A model generated the notes under the pieces. The model made no database searches and was not told the origin of the DNA. It worked only from the letters and a program-made list of their open reading frames with translations. Of a stretch of 64,000 nt of DNA, positions 35,534 through 46,133 are shown piece after piece; the stretch's first letter is position 1, and each line of letters starts with the position of its first letter. The translations under genes and the position numbers were made by a program. The stretch is taken from the NCBI GenBank assembly GCA_963745955.1, contig CAVUZI010000007.1, positions 930,001 to 994,000 of the forward strand, read 5' to 3'. The DNA comes from Bog-756 sp963745955 (GTDB lineage: Bacteria > Actinomycetota > Acidimicrobiia > Acidimicrobiales > RAAP-2).

Positions 35534-37195
35534 ATGCCCCCGACGCCCCCGCCCTCCCCGATCGCGCCGACCGATGTCGTCGTCGTGGGGACCGGGGTGG
35601 CGGCCCTGACCGCGGCGATCACCGCCCACGACAACGGGGCCCGGGTCACCGTGGTCGAGCGCACATCGTCGGTGGGAGGAACGACTGCGGTTTCGGGCGG
35701 CGGGATCTGGATGCCCCAGAACCACCACATGGCCGAGCTCGGCCTCGACGACACGAGGGAAGAGGCGCTCAGCTACATGACCCGGATGACCGCCGGTCGC
35801 ACCCCACCGGACCTGCTCGAACGCTACGTGGACGAAGGTCCCGGCATCGTCGCCGACCTCGAGAAGCGCACCGGACTGCGACTCAGCGCCATGTCCTGGC
35901 CGGATTACCACCCGGAGATGGAAGGGGCCAAGCCGTCCGGCCGGATGCTCGAACCACGGCTGTTCGACACCAAGCGCCTCGGCCCCTGGGCGGCCAGCCT
36001 CCGCCGTCCACCCGTTCTGGGGATGCCGATCACCCTCCAGGAGGCGACGGTCGACTGGCGGCCGACCTACTTCCCGGAGCGGTTCGACGCCGCCGAGGTG
36101 CAGCGGCGGATGGCCGACAACCTGGTGGCCTGCGGCCAGGCGCTGATCGGCGCCCTTCTCGAAGCCTGCCTGTCCCGCGGCATCGAGCCGCTCCTCGATA
36201 CCCGGGCCCACGAGATCGCCATGCACCAGGACCGGGTGTCCGGACTCGTCGTCGACCGCGGCGGGCGTCACCGCGAGATCCCGAGCGCGGCCGTCGTGCT
36301 CGCATCCGGTGGGTACGAATGGAACGCACAGCTGAGGACCCGGTTCCTGCCCGGCCCCCTGACCCATCCGCACAGTCCGCCGGCCAACGAGGGTGACGGG
36401 CTCCTCATGGCCATGGAGGTCGGCGCGGATCTGGCCAACATGAACGAGACCTGGTGGTACCCGGCCTCATCGCTGCCCGGAGAGGAGTACGAAGGCAGGC
36501 CGTTGGCCCGATTCGTCGGCGTGGAGCGGACCGCGCCCCATTCCATCATGGTCGACCGCTTCGGCCGGCGATTCGTCAACGAGGCCGCCAACTACAACGA
36601 CATGCAAAAGGCATTCTTCTCCTTCGACGCCAACGAGTACTCGACCAGACACCTGCCGTGCTGGGTGGTCTTCGACCGCCAGTACCGATCGCGGTACCCG
36701 GTGGTGACGGCGAGGCCCGGGGACCCCGACCCCGATTGGCTGTCTGTCCACGACAACCTCGAAGGCCTGGCCGGCAAGGTGGGGATCGATCCGGTCGGGC
36801 TGGCCGAGACCGTCGAGCGCTGGAACGGATTCGTCCGGGACGGGCGGGATCGTGACTTCGGTCGCGGGGCAAGTGCCTATGACCGGTTCCACGGGGATCC
36901 GAGCGCCGCCCATCCGAATCTGGGCACCATCGAAGACGGCCCCTTCTTCGCGCTCCCTGTCCATGTGGGCTCGGTGGGAACCAAGGGGGGGCCGAGGGTC
37001 GACGGCCACGGGCGGGTCCTCCATGTCCGCGATCGTCCCATCCCCGGCCTCTACGGCGCCGGAAACGTCGTGGCCAGCCCGGCCGGTCCCGCATACTACG
37101 GCGGCGGCACGTCGATCGGTATGGGAATGGTGTGGGGGCACCTCGCCGGCACCCATGCGGCGTCGTTCGTCACCGACCCCGTGACGTCGAGATGA
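35534..37195 (+). CDS. FAD-dependent 3-ketosteroid dehydrogenase/fumarate reductase-family flavoprotein
   Basis: The 553-residue protein has the Rossmann FAD motif VVVVGTGVAALTAAI and ERTSSVGGTTAVSGGG near residues 15-55, then the KstD-type C-terminal FAD motif YYGGGTSIGMGMVWG. KstD and related enzymes desaturate ketosteroids or other cyclic ketones at C1-C2. It begins 6 bases after the Rieske gene, and its TGA overlaps the E1 alpha ATG. The substrate is inferred to be polycyclic or cyclohexane-like; a fumarate reductase-like role cannot be excluded. Confidence 0.82.
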   Translation: MPPTPPPSPIAPTDVVVVGTGVAALTAAITAHDNGARVTVVERTSSVGGTTAVSGGGIWMPQNHHMAELGLDDTREEALSYMTRMTAGRTPPDLLERYVDEGPGIVADLEKRTGLRLSAMSWPDYHPEMEGAKPSGRMLEPRLFDTKRLGPWAASLRRPPVLGMPITLQEATVDWRPTYFPERFDAAEVQRRMADNLVACGQALIGALLEACLSRGIEPLLDTRAHEIAMHQDRVSGLVVDRGGRHREIPSAAVVLASGGYEWNAQLRTRFLPGPLTHPHSPPANEGDGLLMAMEVGADLANMNETWWYPASSLPGEEYEGRPLARFVGVERTAPHSIMVDRFGRRFVNEAANYNDMQKAFFSFDANEYSTRHLPCWVVFDRQYRSRYPVVTARPGDPDPDWLSVHDNLEGLAGKVGIDPVGLAETVERWNGFVRDGRDRDFGRGASAYDRFHGDPSAAHPNLGTIEDGPFFALPVHVGSVGTKGGPRVDGHGRVLHVRDRPIPGLYGAGNVVASPAGPAYYGGGTSIGMGMVWGHLAGTHAASFVTDPVTSR

Positions 37196-38185
37196 GCCAG
37201 GGCGACCGTGCGCCTGCCGCCGGGGTCAGGCGGCGGATGTACGAGCTGATGGCACTGATCCTGACCTGCGATGCGCGCATCCGGAGGGGCCTGAGCGCCG
37301 GCGAGTTCGCCTGCACCTACTGGCCGGCCACGGGCCAGGAGGCGATCGCCGCCGCGCTCGGGACCGTGTTGGGGACCGACGACCAGCTGGTCACCACCTA
37401 CCGGGGATTGCACGACCAGGTGGCCAAAGGAGTACCCCTCGGTCCGCTGGTGGCCGAGATCCTCACCCGTCGCACAGGGGTGAACGCAGGCAAGGGTGGG
37501 GCCATGCACATCTCCCACCCACCCTCCGGGTTGGTCCTGTCCACGGGAATCGTCGGCTCGGGAATTCCCATCGCGGTGGGTGTCGGCCTGGCCGCGCTCG
37601 TGCGCAACAGCGGCCAGGTGGCCGTGGCCAGCTTCGGTGACGGCGCCACCGGAACCGGCTCCTTCCACGAGGCGGTCAACCTCGCCGCGCTGTGGAACAT
37701 CCCCGTCGTGTTCGTCTGCCAGAACAACCGCTACGCCGAAATGACACCGACGGCGGAAGCTCAGCCGGTGGCCGGCGTCGCCGACCGGGCCGCCGGCTAC
37801 GGGCTCCCGGGTGAACAGGTCGACGGCAACGATCCGGACGCCGTCCACCTGGCGCTCGACGGCGCGGTGGCCCGGGCCCGCAGCGGTGGCGGTCCGACGC
37901 TGCTCGAGTGCATGACCTACCGGTTGTGGGGCCACTACTTCGGCGACCCGATGCGCTACATCCCGCCCGATGAGCTGGAGGCGGCGCGCCAGGCTGAGCC
38001 CGTCTCCCGCTACCGCTCCCGCCTGATCGCCGAGGGCGTCATGGACGAGAGCCGATGCCGACGGCATCGACGAGCGGGCGCGAAACGAGGTGGAGGAAGC
38101 CTTTGCCGCCGCCCTGGCCGCCCCGCTCCCGGACCCCGACGACGCCTTCGTCGATGTGTACCGGAACGTGCAAGAGCAGCCATGA
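37192..38185 (+). CDS. 2-oxoacid dehydrogenase E1 alpha subunit (+1 frameshift)
   Basis: The enzyme decarboxylates a 2-oxo acid with thiamine diphosphate. The ThDP motif GDGATGTGSFHEAVNLAA...QNN is near residue 150-180. After LIAEGVMDE one extra A near 38050 breaks the frame; removed, it reads ADADGIDERARNEVEEAF to the stop at 38185, about 330 residues in total. The start overlaps the flavoprotein stop (ATGA) and the end overlaps the beta subunit. Pyruvate, branched-chain or acetoin-type substrates fit the family. Confidence 0.88.
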
Positions 38186-39192
38186 CCGGCCCCACGGCGA
38201 CGGGAGCGTCGGTGGCGACAATGAGCATGCGCGAAGCCCTCAACCGCGCCCTGGCCGAAGCGCTGGCCACCGACCCGTCCGTGATCCTGATCGGCGAGGA
38301 CCTGGCCGACCCCGGCGGTGGCATCTCGCAGGTGACCAAGGGTCTGTCCACCGCGTTCGGGACCGAGCGGATCCGAGACACCCCCATCTCCGAGGCCGCC
38401 ATCGTCGGGGCCGCGGTCGGGGCCGCGGCCGCAGGGCTGCGACCGGTGGCCGAGGTCATGATCATGGACTTCATCAGCATCGCCCTCGACCAGCTGGTGA
38501 ACCACGCGGCCAAATCACGATTCATGTCGGGCGGGCGCCTCCACATCCCGCTCACCGTGCGCACGGCGGTGTTCGGAGGGATCGGCTCGGGCGCCACCCA
38601 TTCCCAGACCCTCGAGGCATGGCTGGCCCACGTGCCCGGGCTCAAGGTCGTCGTGCCCAGCACACCGGCCGATGCCAAGGGCCTGCTGACGTCCTGCATC
38701 TTCGACGACGATCCCTGCGTCTTCATCGAGAACGTCGCCCTCTACGGAACCGTCGGTCCGGTGCCCGACGGTGACGCCGGCCTTCCGCTCGGCGTGGCCG
38801 ACGTCAAGCGCCAGGGCAACGACGTCACCGTCGTCACCTACGGACGCACCGTGCGGGACGCACTGGCCGCCGCCGAGGAGGTGGCGGCCGAGCACATCGA
38901 CGTCGAGGTGGTGGACCTACGGAGCCTGGTCCCCTTCGACGCCGCCACCGTCCTCCGATCGGTTGGCCGCACCCGTCGGGCGGTCGTCGCCCACCACGCC
39001 ACCCGCTTCGCCGGATTCGGCGCCGAGGTGGCCAGCGTGATCAACGAGGAGCTGCACGGCGAGCTCGACGCACCGGTGAAGCGGATCGGCGCACGGTTCG
39101 CACCCATCGGCTCCGCTCCCACGCTGGAGGCCGCGGTGATGCCGTCAGCGGCCACGATCGCCGACGCCATCCGAGAGGTCACCGGCCACTGA
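38182..39192 (+). CDS. 2-oxoacid dehydrogenase E1 beta subunit
   Basis: The 336-residue beta subunit starts MTGPTATGASVATMSMREAL and has the Glu of the ThDP site in ISEAAIVGAAVGAAAAGLRPV, plus a C-terminal transketolase domain. The ATG is inside the alpha stop (ATGA). There is no E2 acyltransferase or E3 beside it; only the small lipoyl protein at the head of the operon provides a lipoyl group. Confidence 0.92.
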   Translation: MTGPTATGASVATMSMREALNRALAEALATDPSVILIGEDLADPGGGISQVTKGLSTAFGTERIRDTPISEAAIVGAAVGAAAAGLRPVAEVMIMDFISIALDQLVNHAAKSRFMSGGRLHIPLTVRTAVFGGIGSGATHSQTLEAWLAHVPGLKVVVPSTPADAKGLLTSCIFDDDPCVFIENVALYGTVGPVPDGDAGLPLGVADVKRQGNDVTVVTYGRTVRDALAAAEEVAAEHIDVEVVDLRSLVPFDAATVLRSVGRTRRAVVAHHATRFAGFGAEVASVINEELHGELDAPVKRIGARFAPIGSAPTLEAAVMPSAATIADAIREVTGH

Positions 39193-39230
39193 CGGTCGCA
39201 CCGTGCCAGGCCGCACGGTCCGACACCGGA

Positions 39231-39260
39231 GTGGATCCGCGCCGACCGGAATGGATCCAC
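39231..39260 (+). terminator. Hairpin after E1 beta
   Basis: GTGGATCC (39231-39238) pairs with GGATCCAC (39253-39260), 38 bases after the E1 beta stop. It likely ends the Rieske-E1 transcript before the ferritin-like gene's own promoter. Confidence 0.5.
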
Positions 39261-39278
39261 CCGGCGGAGGACCGGCGA

Positions 39279-39307
39279 TTGACAGGGTCGTGACACCCGC
39301 TCACACT
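39279..39307 (+). promoter_or_regulatory. Predicted promoter of the ferritin-like gene
   Basis: TTGACA (39279-39284), 17-base spacer, CACACT (39302-39307) on the plus strand. The -35 is perfect and the -10 weak. A GGAGG ribosome site follows near 39329, before the GTG at 39342. Confidence 0.5.
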
Positions 39308-39341
39308 GTGGAACGAGGGGCCCGGATCGGAGGCGACCAAG

Positions 39342-40424
39342 GTGAGCACGAAGGTATACCAGCTACCGGTGGACAAGACCGGGTGGCAGACCGGTGACCA
39401 GACGGGTACCGCCAAGTTCACCTGGGACTACGACAACGGCCGCGACAAGCTGATCAATCTGTACGACAAGGGCAAGAAGAAGCAGTGGGACGCCAACCAG
39501 CGCATCGACTGGTCGCACGATCCGAATCCGGAGAACCCGCTGCAGGTCCCCGACGAGCTGGTGCCCATCTTCGGTACGCCCATGTGGGACAAGCTGACCG
39601 ACGAGGAGAAGGGAAACGTCAGGCGGAACATGGTGGCCTGGCAGTTCAGCCAGTTCCTCCACGGCGAACAGGGTGCCCTCATCTGCACCGCCAAGATCGT
39701 GCAGACCGTGCCCGACATCGATTCGAAGTACTACGCGGCCACCCAGGTGATGGACGAGGCGCGCCATGTGGAGACCTACTCGCGCTACCTCGACAAGATC
39801 GAGACCGCCTACCCGATCAACGCCAACCTCAAGTCTCTTCTGGATGACGTCCTCAGCGACTCCCGGTGGGACATGACCTACCTCGGGATGCAGGTACTCA
39901 TCGAAGGCCTGGCCCTGGCCGCGTTCGGCCTGATACGCAACACCGCGGGCGACCCGTTGGGGAAGGCCGTGAACGCCTACGTCATGCAGGACGAGGCGCG
40001 CCACGTGATGTTCGGACGCCTGGCCCTCCGGGACTACTACCCGCAGCTGACCCAGGCCGAACGCGACGATCGCGAGGAGTTCTGTGCCGACGCGTGCTAT
40101 CGGATGCGCGATCGGTTCCTGGCCGAGGAGCTGTGGGAACGGCTCGGCTACGACCCCGAGGCCTGCATCGCCTTCGTCAGCGAGAGCGAGAGCCAGAAGG
40201 TCTTCCGGAGCTTGTTGTTCACCCGGATCGTCCCCACCCTCAAGGACGTGGGCCTGTGGGGACCGAAGATGCGCCAGACCTTCGCCGACATGGGCGTGAT
40301 CGGCTTCGAGACGACCGATCTGGACGGCGTCATGGCCGAGGACGAGCAGATCGCCGAACAGATCGATGTGGCCCGAGGCCAGATCGACCAGGCGGTGGCG
40401 GTGGGAGAAGCAGCGAGGGGCTGA
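39342..40424 (+). CDS. Ferritin-like diiron protein (AurF/R2-like)
   Basis: The 360-residue, mostly helical protein has two diiron motifs of the ExxH type (MDEARHVETYSRYL near residue 140 and QDEARHVMFGRLAL near 220) and an earlier Glu in HGEQGALICTAKI. This is the ferritin-like/AurF-type N-oxygenase or R2-like oxidase family; the substrate is unknown. It sits next to the Rieske operon but has its own promoter and an RBS GGAGG before the GTG start. It may supply an extra oxidation step to the same pathway (inference). Confidence 0.8.
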   Translation: MSTKVYQLPVDKTGWQTGDQTGTAKFTWDYDNGRDKLINLYDKGKKKQWDANQRIDWSHDPNPENPLQVPDELVPIFGTPMWDKLTDEEKGNVRRNMVAWQFSQFLHGEQGALICTAKIVQTVPDIDSKYYAATQVMDEARHVETYSRYLDKIETAYPINANLKSLLDDVLSDSRWDMTYLGMQVLIEGLALAAFGLIRNTAGDPLGKAVNAYVMQDEARHVMFGRLALRDYYPQLTQAERDDREEFCADACYRMRDRFLAEELWERLGYDPEACIAFVSESESQKVFRSLLFTRIVPTLKDVGLWGPKMRQTFADMGVIGFETTDLDGVMAEDEQIAEQIDVARGQIDQAVAVGEAARG

Positions 40425-40468
40425 CCCCGGGGGCCGATCCGGCCGGTCCGGGTGCCAGACTTGCCCTC

Positions 40469-42031
40469 GTGCCCACGCGGTGTCGCGCCCGACCGGGGCG
40501 GTCTCGAGTCGCCGGTCCGCCGGCCACGATCGTCGCCCTGACCCTGCTCATCGCCGGCTGCGGCAGCACCGGCGGCACCCCGGTGGCGTCGAGCCGGACC
40601 GCGGCCGGGCCGGGCGCCGGGCGCCACCTGAGGCCGGGGCCCACGACGAGCACCGAGCCCGCCCTGCCGGTCACCCCCGTGCAGTGGACACCGTGCGGTG
40701 CCCTGCAGTGCGGCTCGGTGACCGTTCCGCTCGACTACGACGACCCGGGCGGGCCTACCTTGCCGATCGCGGTGGCCCGACATCCGGCCGAGATACCGTC
40801 CGAGCGGATCGGGTCCCTGGTCATCAACCCGGGTGGTCCGGGAGCGTCGGGCATCAACGACCTGCCCGACGAGTTGTCGGTCCTCACACCGGAACTGCTC
40901 GACCGCTTCGACATCGTCTCGTTCGACCCGCGGGGGGTCGAGCGCAGCCACCCGGTCACCTGCACCGGCTCCACCGGCCCGGAAGCCCCCGGGCCGCCCC
41001 TCGACCCGGTCCCCACCACCGCGGCGGCCGAGCAGGCCCTGCTCCGAAACGACCGGGAATTCGCCCGGCAGTGCGAGAAGGGCAGCGGGGCCATCCTGCC
41101 CTACGTCGGCACCGTCGATGCCGCCCGCGACCTCGACCGGATCCGGGCCGCGTTGGGCGACGCCCGGCTCACCTTCATCGGGCATTCCTACGGGACGCTG
41201 CTCGGGGCCACCTACGCCGAGCTGTTCCCCACCCACCTGCGGGCCATGGTGCTCGACGGGGCCATCGATCCGGCCCTGAGCACTGCGGCCTACGCCACGG
41301 ACCAGGCCGACAGTCTCGAATCCGAACTGGAGTCCTTCTTCGCCTGGTGCACCGCCTCCACCGGGTGTCCCTGGCACCCGGCAGGCGACCCGACTGCCTC
41401 CCTCCTCGGCCTCATCCGGGCCAGCCAGAGCCGGCCCCTGGCCGCGGCGGCCGGTGGCGCCGCAGCCGGGCCCGGCGCCCTGTACGACGCCCTCCTGGCC
41501 GGTCTCGGATCCCGGTCGTCGTGGCCGGCGCTGGCCGGCGCGCTGGCCGGGGCGGCGTCAGGTGACGGCTCGGCGGTGGCGTCGATGGCCGGCAACTACG
41601 AGACCGGTGGCTCGACCAACGGCGCCGATGCGGAAGAGGCCATCGACTGCCTCGATCACCCGGTCAGCCGCGCTCCGTCGCGATACCCGATCCTGGCCGA
41701 GCAATTCGCCCGATCGGCTCCGGTGTTCGGTCCCCTGCTGGCCTGGGGCCTCCTCGGATGCGCCGTGTGGCCGGTGCCACCGACCCGCCATCCGGCCCCG
41801 GCGTCGGATCCGGGCGCGCCTCCGGTCCTGGTGGTCGGAACGACCGGAGATCCGGTGACTCCCTACTCCTGGGCGGTGGGCCTGGCCGAGGAGCTGACCG
41901 GCGGGAGGCTCCTGACCTGGCGCGGCCAGAGCCACGTGGCCTATTACTACAGCAGCTGCGTGCGGGCCTTCGTCCAGGCCTACCTGGTGGCAGGCACCCT
42001 TCCGGCTCCGGGGACGACCTGCACGGACTGA
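40469..42031 (+). CDS. Secreted alpha/beta-hydrolase, tripeptidyl aminopeptidase (TAP)-like
   Basis: The lipoprotein signal ALTLLIAGCGST is near residues 25-38, then a 480-residue alpha/beta hydrolase. The nucleophile is in FIGHSYGTLLGATYAELF, the Asp in GTTGDPVTP, and the His in RGQSHVAYY; the C-terminal TAP-like domain is present. It is related to Streptomyces tripeptidyl aminopeptidases and probably cleaves peptides or esters outside the cell. The GTG at 40469 is chosen because it starts the signal. Confidence 0.85.
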   Translation: MPTRCRARPGRSRVAGPPATIVALTLLIAGCGSTGGTPVASSRTAAGPGAGRHLRPGPTTSTEPALPVTPVQWTPCGALQCGSVTVPLDYDDPGGPTLPIAVARHPAEIPSERIGSLVINPGGPGASGINDLPDELSVLTPELLDRFDIVSFDPRGVERSHPVTCTGSTGPEAPGPPLDPVPTTAAAEQALLRNDREFARQCEKGSGAILPYVGTVDAARDLDRIRAALGDARLTFIGHSYGTLLGATYAELFPTHLRAMVLDGAIDPALSTAAYATDQADSLESELESFFAWCTASTGCPWHPAGDPTASLLGLIRASQSRPLAAAAGGAAAGPGALYDALLAGLGSRSSWPALAGALAGAASGDGSAVASMAGNYETGGSTNGADAEEAIDCLDHPVSRAPSRYPILAEQFARSAPVFGPLLAWGLLGCAVWPVPPTRHPAPASDPGAPPVLVVGTTGDPVTPYSWAVGLAEELTGGRLLTWRGQSHVAYYYSSCVRAFVQAYLVAGTLPAPGTTCTD

Positions 42032-42233
42032 CCAGGGCGGGGGCCAGGGCGGTGGCGGACTGACCGGGGCGGTGACGGTGGCCGGGGCGGTGGCGGTGAC
42101 CAGGGCGGCTCCGCCGGACGGGGAGGTGGCCGGGCGGCGCCGGGTGTGGCTGTGCGATTGTGTGCGGCGGCGGGCACCGCCCGCAGCGCCCGCGACCCGT
42201 GACGCGGGTCACCACGAGGAGACGCCGGACCGT

Positions 42234-43257
42234 ATGCCAACCACGCACACGAGGGATGACGCAACGGTGATCGAAGGGCTGGCCCGTTGGCTCGCCCGCG
42301 GTGAGGACCTCGACGATCTCTCCCTCACCGGCTTCCATCGGCCCTCGGCGGGATACTCGAGCGACACCGTGCTCATCGACGCCTCCTGGTCGAAGGACGG
42401 GATCCCCCAGCACAGGCCACTGGTCATCCGCATGGGGCCACCGGGTGAGGGGACCTTCCACCGGTACGATCTGGTGCCGCAGTGGCAGGCGCAGACGGCG
42501 GCGGCGGCGGCCGGTGTGCCGGTGGCCGATCCGGTGGTGGAGACCGACACCCGCTGGATCGGCACCCCGTTCATGGTCATGCCCAGGGTGGAGGGCCACA
42601 TCATCGGAGCGCTCGCCCACCGCGACCGGTGGCTCCGCGACCGGTTGCCCTCGGAACAGCGTCGGGTGTACCACAACTTCATCTCGGTGATGTCGAGGAT
42701 CCACCGGGCCGATGCGGCGGCGGCGCCCGCCGTGGCCCGCCGCGACAACTCGGCCGAGCTCGACTTCTGGGACGACTACCTGACCTGGTCGAGCCGGGGG
42801 TCACCGGTACCCGCACTCGTCGAAGCCCTGGCCTGGTGTCGACTCCACCAGCCGGCCGACGAGCCGCCGCCGGCCCTCCTGTGGGGTGACGCCCGGTTCG
42901 AGAATGCCGTGATCGGCGACGATCTCGAGCTGCTGGCCGTCCTCGACTGGGACATGACCTCTGTCGGCGCACCCGAGCACGACCTGGCCTGGTTCACGAG
43001 CCTCGACCTGACGATGCATCATGTCTTCGGTGAACGCGTCGACGGCCTTTCCCGACAGGCTCGGGACGATCGCGCTCTTCGAGGAGTGCTCCGGCCGCCG
43101 TGTCCGGGACCTCGAATGGTACGAGACGCTGGCGATGGTCCGCAGCACGGCGGTGATGACCCGGATCGGCTATCTCCGTCGGGACGCGGGGGAGCCCCTC
43201 CTGCTGCCCATCGAGGACAACCCGTTGCTGGACCTCCTCACGGACCGGATCAGGTGA
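42234..43257 (+). CDS. Aminoglycoside phosphotransferase-like kinase (+1 frameshift)
   Basis: The protein of about 340 residues has a phosphotransferase catalytic loop (LLWGDARFENAVIGDD...AVLDWDMTSVGAPEHDLAWF). An extra C near 43050 breaks the frame at VDG; corrected it continues FPDRLGTIALFEE to the stop at 43257. Such APH-fold proteins in CoA-ligase neighbourhoods are often annotated as acyl-CoA dehydrogenase-linked phosphotransferases; a drug resistance role is not implied. The stop overlaps the ligase start (GTGA). Confidence 0.8.
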
Positions 43258-44907
43258 CCCCGCCCAAGGTCACCACGGCCGCCCAGCTCGTGCGCCTCCG
43301 GGCCGAAGACGACAGCCCCGGCCTGTTGTTCGAATCGGACGAGTGGACATGGCGCCAGGTCGTGGCCGAGTCGGAGCGTCGCGGTGCCCTGCTCCAGGAT
43401 CTGCGCCGTGACGGCCCGTTCCATGTGGGCATCCTCCTCGAGAACACGTCGGAGTACCTGTTCCTTCTGGCCGGTGCCGCCCTCGTCGGTGCCGTCGTCG
43501 TCGGCATCAACCCCACCCGACGGGGCGCGGAGCTGGCCACCGACATCACGAAGACCGACTGCCAGCTGCTGATCACCGACTCGAATCAGCGCGGCCTCCT
43601 GGACGGCCTCGATCTGGGGATGGACGCTGACCGGGTGCTGACCTGCGACAGCGCCGGCTACCGGAAACTCCTCGATGACGTCACCGTGACGGGTCGGGTG
43701 CCGGTGGAGCCCGCACCCGACGACCTCTTCCTGCTCATCTTCACCTCCGGATCGACCGACGGGCCCAAGGCCGTCCGCATGACCCATGGCCGTGCCGCCC
43801 GTGCCGCGGCAGGCATGGGGTTCACCGGCGACGACGTCATCTACTCGGCCATGCCGCTGTTCCACGGGAACGCCCTGTCGGCGGCGGTTCTGCCCGCCTT
43901 CGCCAGTGGAGCCACACTGGCCCTCCGGCGCCGGTTCTCCGCATCGGGTCTCCTGGCCGACGTCCGCCAGGTGCGGGCCACCTACTTCAACACCGTGGGG
44001 CGGGCCATCTCCCATCTCGTGGCCACGCCCCCCACCGACCACGATCGGGACCACCAGCTTCGCTTCGTCCTCGGTCCGGAGACGTCGGCAGCCGACAAGG
44101 CCGAGTTCACCCGCCGATTCGGCGTCCCGCTGTTCGAGGGATACGGGTCGAGCGAGAACGCGATCATCCTGCAGCCGGTGGGAGGCGCACGCCCGGGAGC
44201 GCTCGGCCGGGCCCGCGACCAGGACGACGTCGTCGTGGTCGACGAGAACGGTCACGAGCGGGCACGGGCCACCTTCGACGCGGAAGGCCGGTTGACCAAC
44301 CCGGCCGAGGCCATCGGGGAGCTGGTGGGTCGGGCCACGCTCTCGAACTTCGAGGGCTACTACAACAATCCCGAGGCCGAGGCCCAGCGCAGCCGCAACG
44401 GGTGGTACTGGTCGGGGGACCTCGCCTACCGCGACGATGAGGGGATCTTCTACTTCGCCGGTCGGACCGGCGACTGGCTCCGGGTCGACAGCGAGAACTT
44501 CGCCGCCGCTCCCGTCGAGCGGATCCTCGGCCGCTTCCCCGGATTCCGGGGCGTGGCCGTGTTCGCCGTACCCGACGCCCGAACCGGTGACCAGGTGATG
44601 GTGGCGGCGGAGGTCCCGGAAGGAACCAGCTTCGATCCGTCCGCGTTCGCGGCGTTCCTGGCCGCACAGCCGGATCTGGGCACCAAGTGGTCACCCCGGT
44701 TCGTGAGGATCGTCCCCGCCCTGCCGGTGACGGCCACCGACAAGATCGACAAGCGACCCCTGAGGGCCGCCATGTGGGACACGCCGGACCCGGTCTGGCA
44801 CCGCGTGGGGCGCAACCGAGGAGTTCGTGCCGATGGCCAGGTCCGACATCGAAGCCCTCCGGGACGAGTTCGCCGACAACGGGCGGTTGGACCTCCTCGG
44901 CCGCTGA
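43254..44907 (+). CDS. AMP-forming acyl-CoA ligase (+1 frameshift near the end)
   Basis: This adenylate-forming enzyme activates a carboxylic acid with ATP and CoA. The P-loop-like FTSGSTDGPKAVRMTHG is near residue 165, YGSSENA near 300, YWSGDLAYRDDEGIFYFAGRTGDWLR near 385, and a C-terminal Lys motif in ATDKIDKRPLR. One extra base near 44814 breaks the end; corrected it reads TEEFVPMARSDIEALRDEF to the stop at 44907, about 550 residues. It resembles FadD-type ligases of actinobacterial lipid or steroid catabolism. Confidence 0.87.
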
Positions 44908-44918
44908 CGTCGTGCCGC

Positions 44919-46117
44919 TCACGGGGCGAGGACGACCGGCAGGGCCTGGGCGCCGCGCACCAGCGTGGACCGGGTGTAGGTCGGCTCACCCGAGAGCTCG
45001 AAGGCCGGGAAGCGGGCCAGGAACTCCTCGAAGAAGATCCTGGCCTCCAGCCGGGCCAGGCTGGCCCCGATGCAGACGTGCTCGCCGAATCCGAAGGCGA
45101 GGTGGGTGGGCAGCGACGGCCGGGTGACGACGAACCGGTCGGCCGTCGGGCCGAAGACCGCCTCGTCACGGTTGGCCGAGGCGTAGAGCATGACGACGAA
45201 TTCGCCCGCCTGCGACGGCGGCGCCGGCGATCTCGACATCGACGGCGGCGGTCCGCCCGAAGGCCTGGATGGGAGTCACCCAGCGGAGGATCTCCTCCAC
45301 GCCGGCGGCAACGAGCGAGCGGTCGTCCACCAGCACGGCCCGCTGATCGGGATGGCGGGCGAGGGCCTCGACACCACCGGAGATCAGCGTCCGGGTCGTC
45401 TCGTTGCCGGCCACGAGCAGCGTCATGCAGAACCCCATGATCTCCGCCTGGCTCAGCGGCCGGTCCTCCAGCACCGACCCCTTGAGCAGGGTGAGCAGGT
45501 CGTTGGACTCGGTCCTCGGCGAGTTGATGTGCTCCATCAGGAACGTGGCCATCTCGGCCAGCTCGCCCGCCTGCTCCCCGGGCGTGCGGTCGGTGCTCTC
45601 GATGACCGCATCGGACCACCGACGGAAGAGGGCGCGATCGGCGTCGGCCACCCCGAACATCTCGGCGATGACCGTGATCGGGATGGGTGCGGCCACCTCG
45701 TCCACGAACTCGATGGCGCGTGCCGGTGGGCACCGCGGCGAGGACGCCGGTCACCACCTCACGGATCCGGTCGGCCAGGGTGGCCACCGCCCGCGGCGTG
45801 AACTGCCGGTTGACGAGGGTGCGGTAGGCGCCGTGCAGGGGCGGGTCGAGGTGGAGGATGGACCAGGTGTTCCGTCCCGTCCCCGCCGGGTCCCGCAGGG
45901 GATCGTTGACCAGCACCCCGCGCCCGGACACGAAGCGGGCCGGGTCGCGGCTGATGGAGCGGATGTCCTCGTACCGGCTGACGGCCAGCAGCCCGTCGGC
46001 CGTACGGTGGAGGGGCTGGTGGCGCCGGAGGAACCGGAGCACGTCGAAGTAGTCGGGGCGGAGGAAGAATCCCGGTTCGGTGAGGCTGAACTCCGGTTGT
46101 GGGCCCTCAGTGGTCAC
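44919..46117 (-). CDS. Cytochrome P450 (two +1 frameshifts)
   Basis: Three frames together make a ~400-residue P450. The N-terminus starts MTTEGPQPEFSLTEP. The I-helix motif is LLVAGNETTR, the ExxR motif EEILRW, and the heme-Cys loop FGFGEHVCIGASLAR. Single extra bases near 45719 and 45211 explain the two breaks. The size and loop fit soluble actinobacterial CYP families that hydroxylate terpenes, steroids or fatty acids. It lies downstream of the lipocalin-like gene and ends 11 bases from the convergent acyl-CoA ligase. Confidence 0.85.
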
Positions 46118-46133
46118 CGCCTACTCCCCGCGT

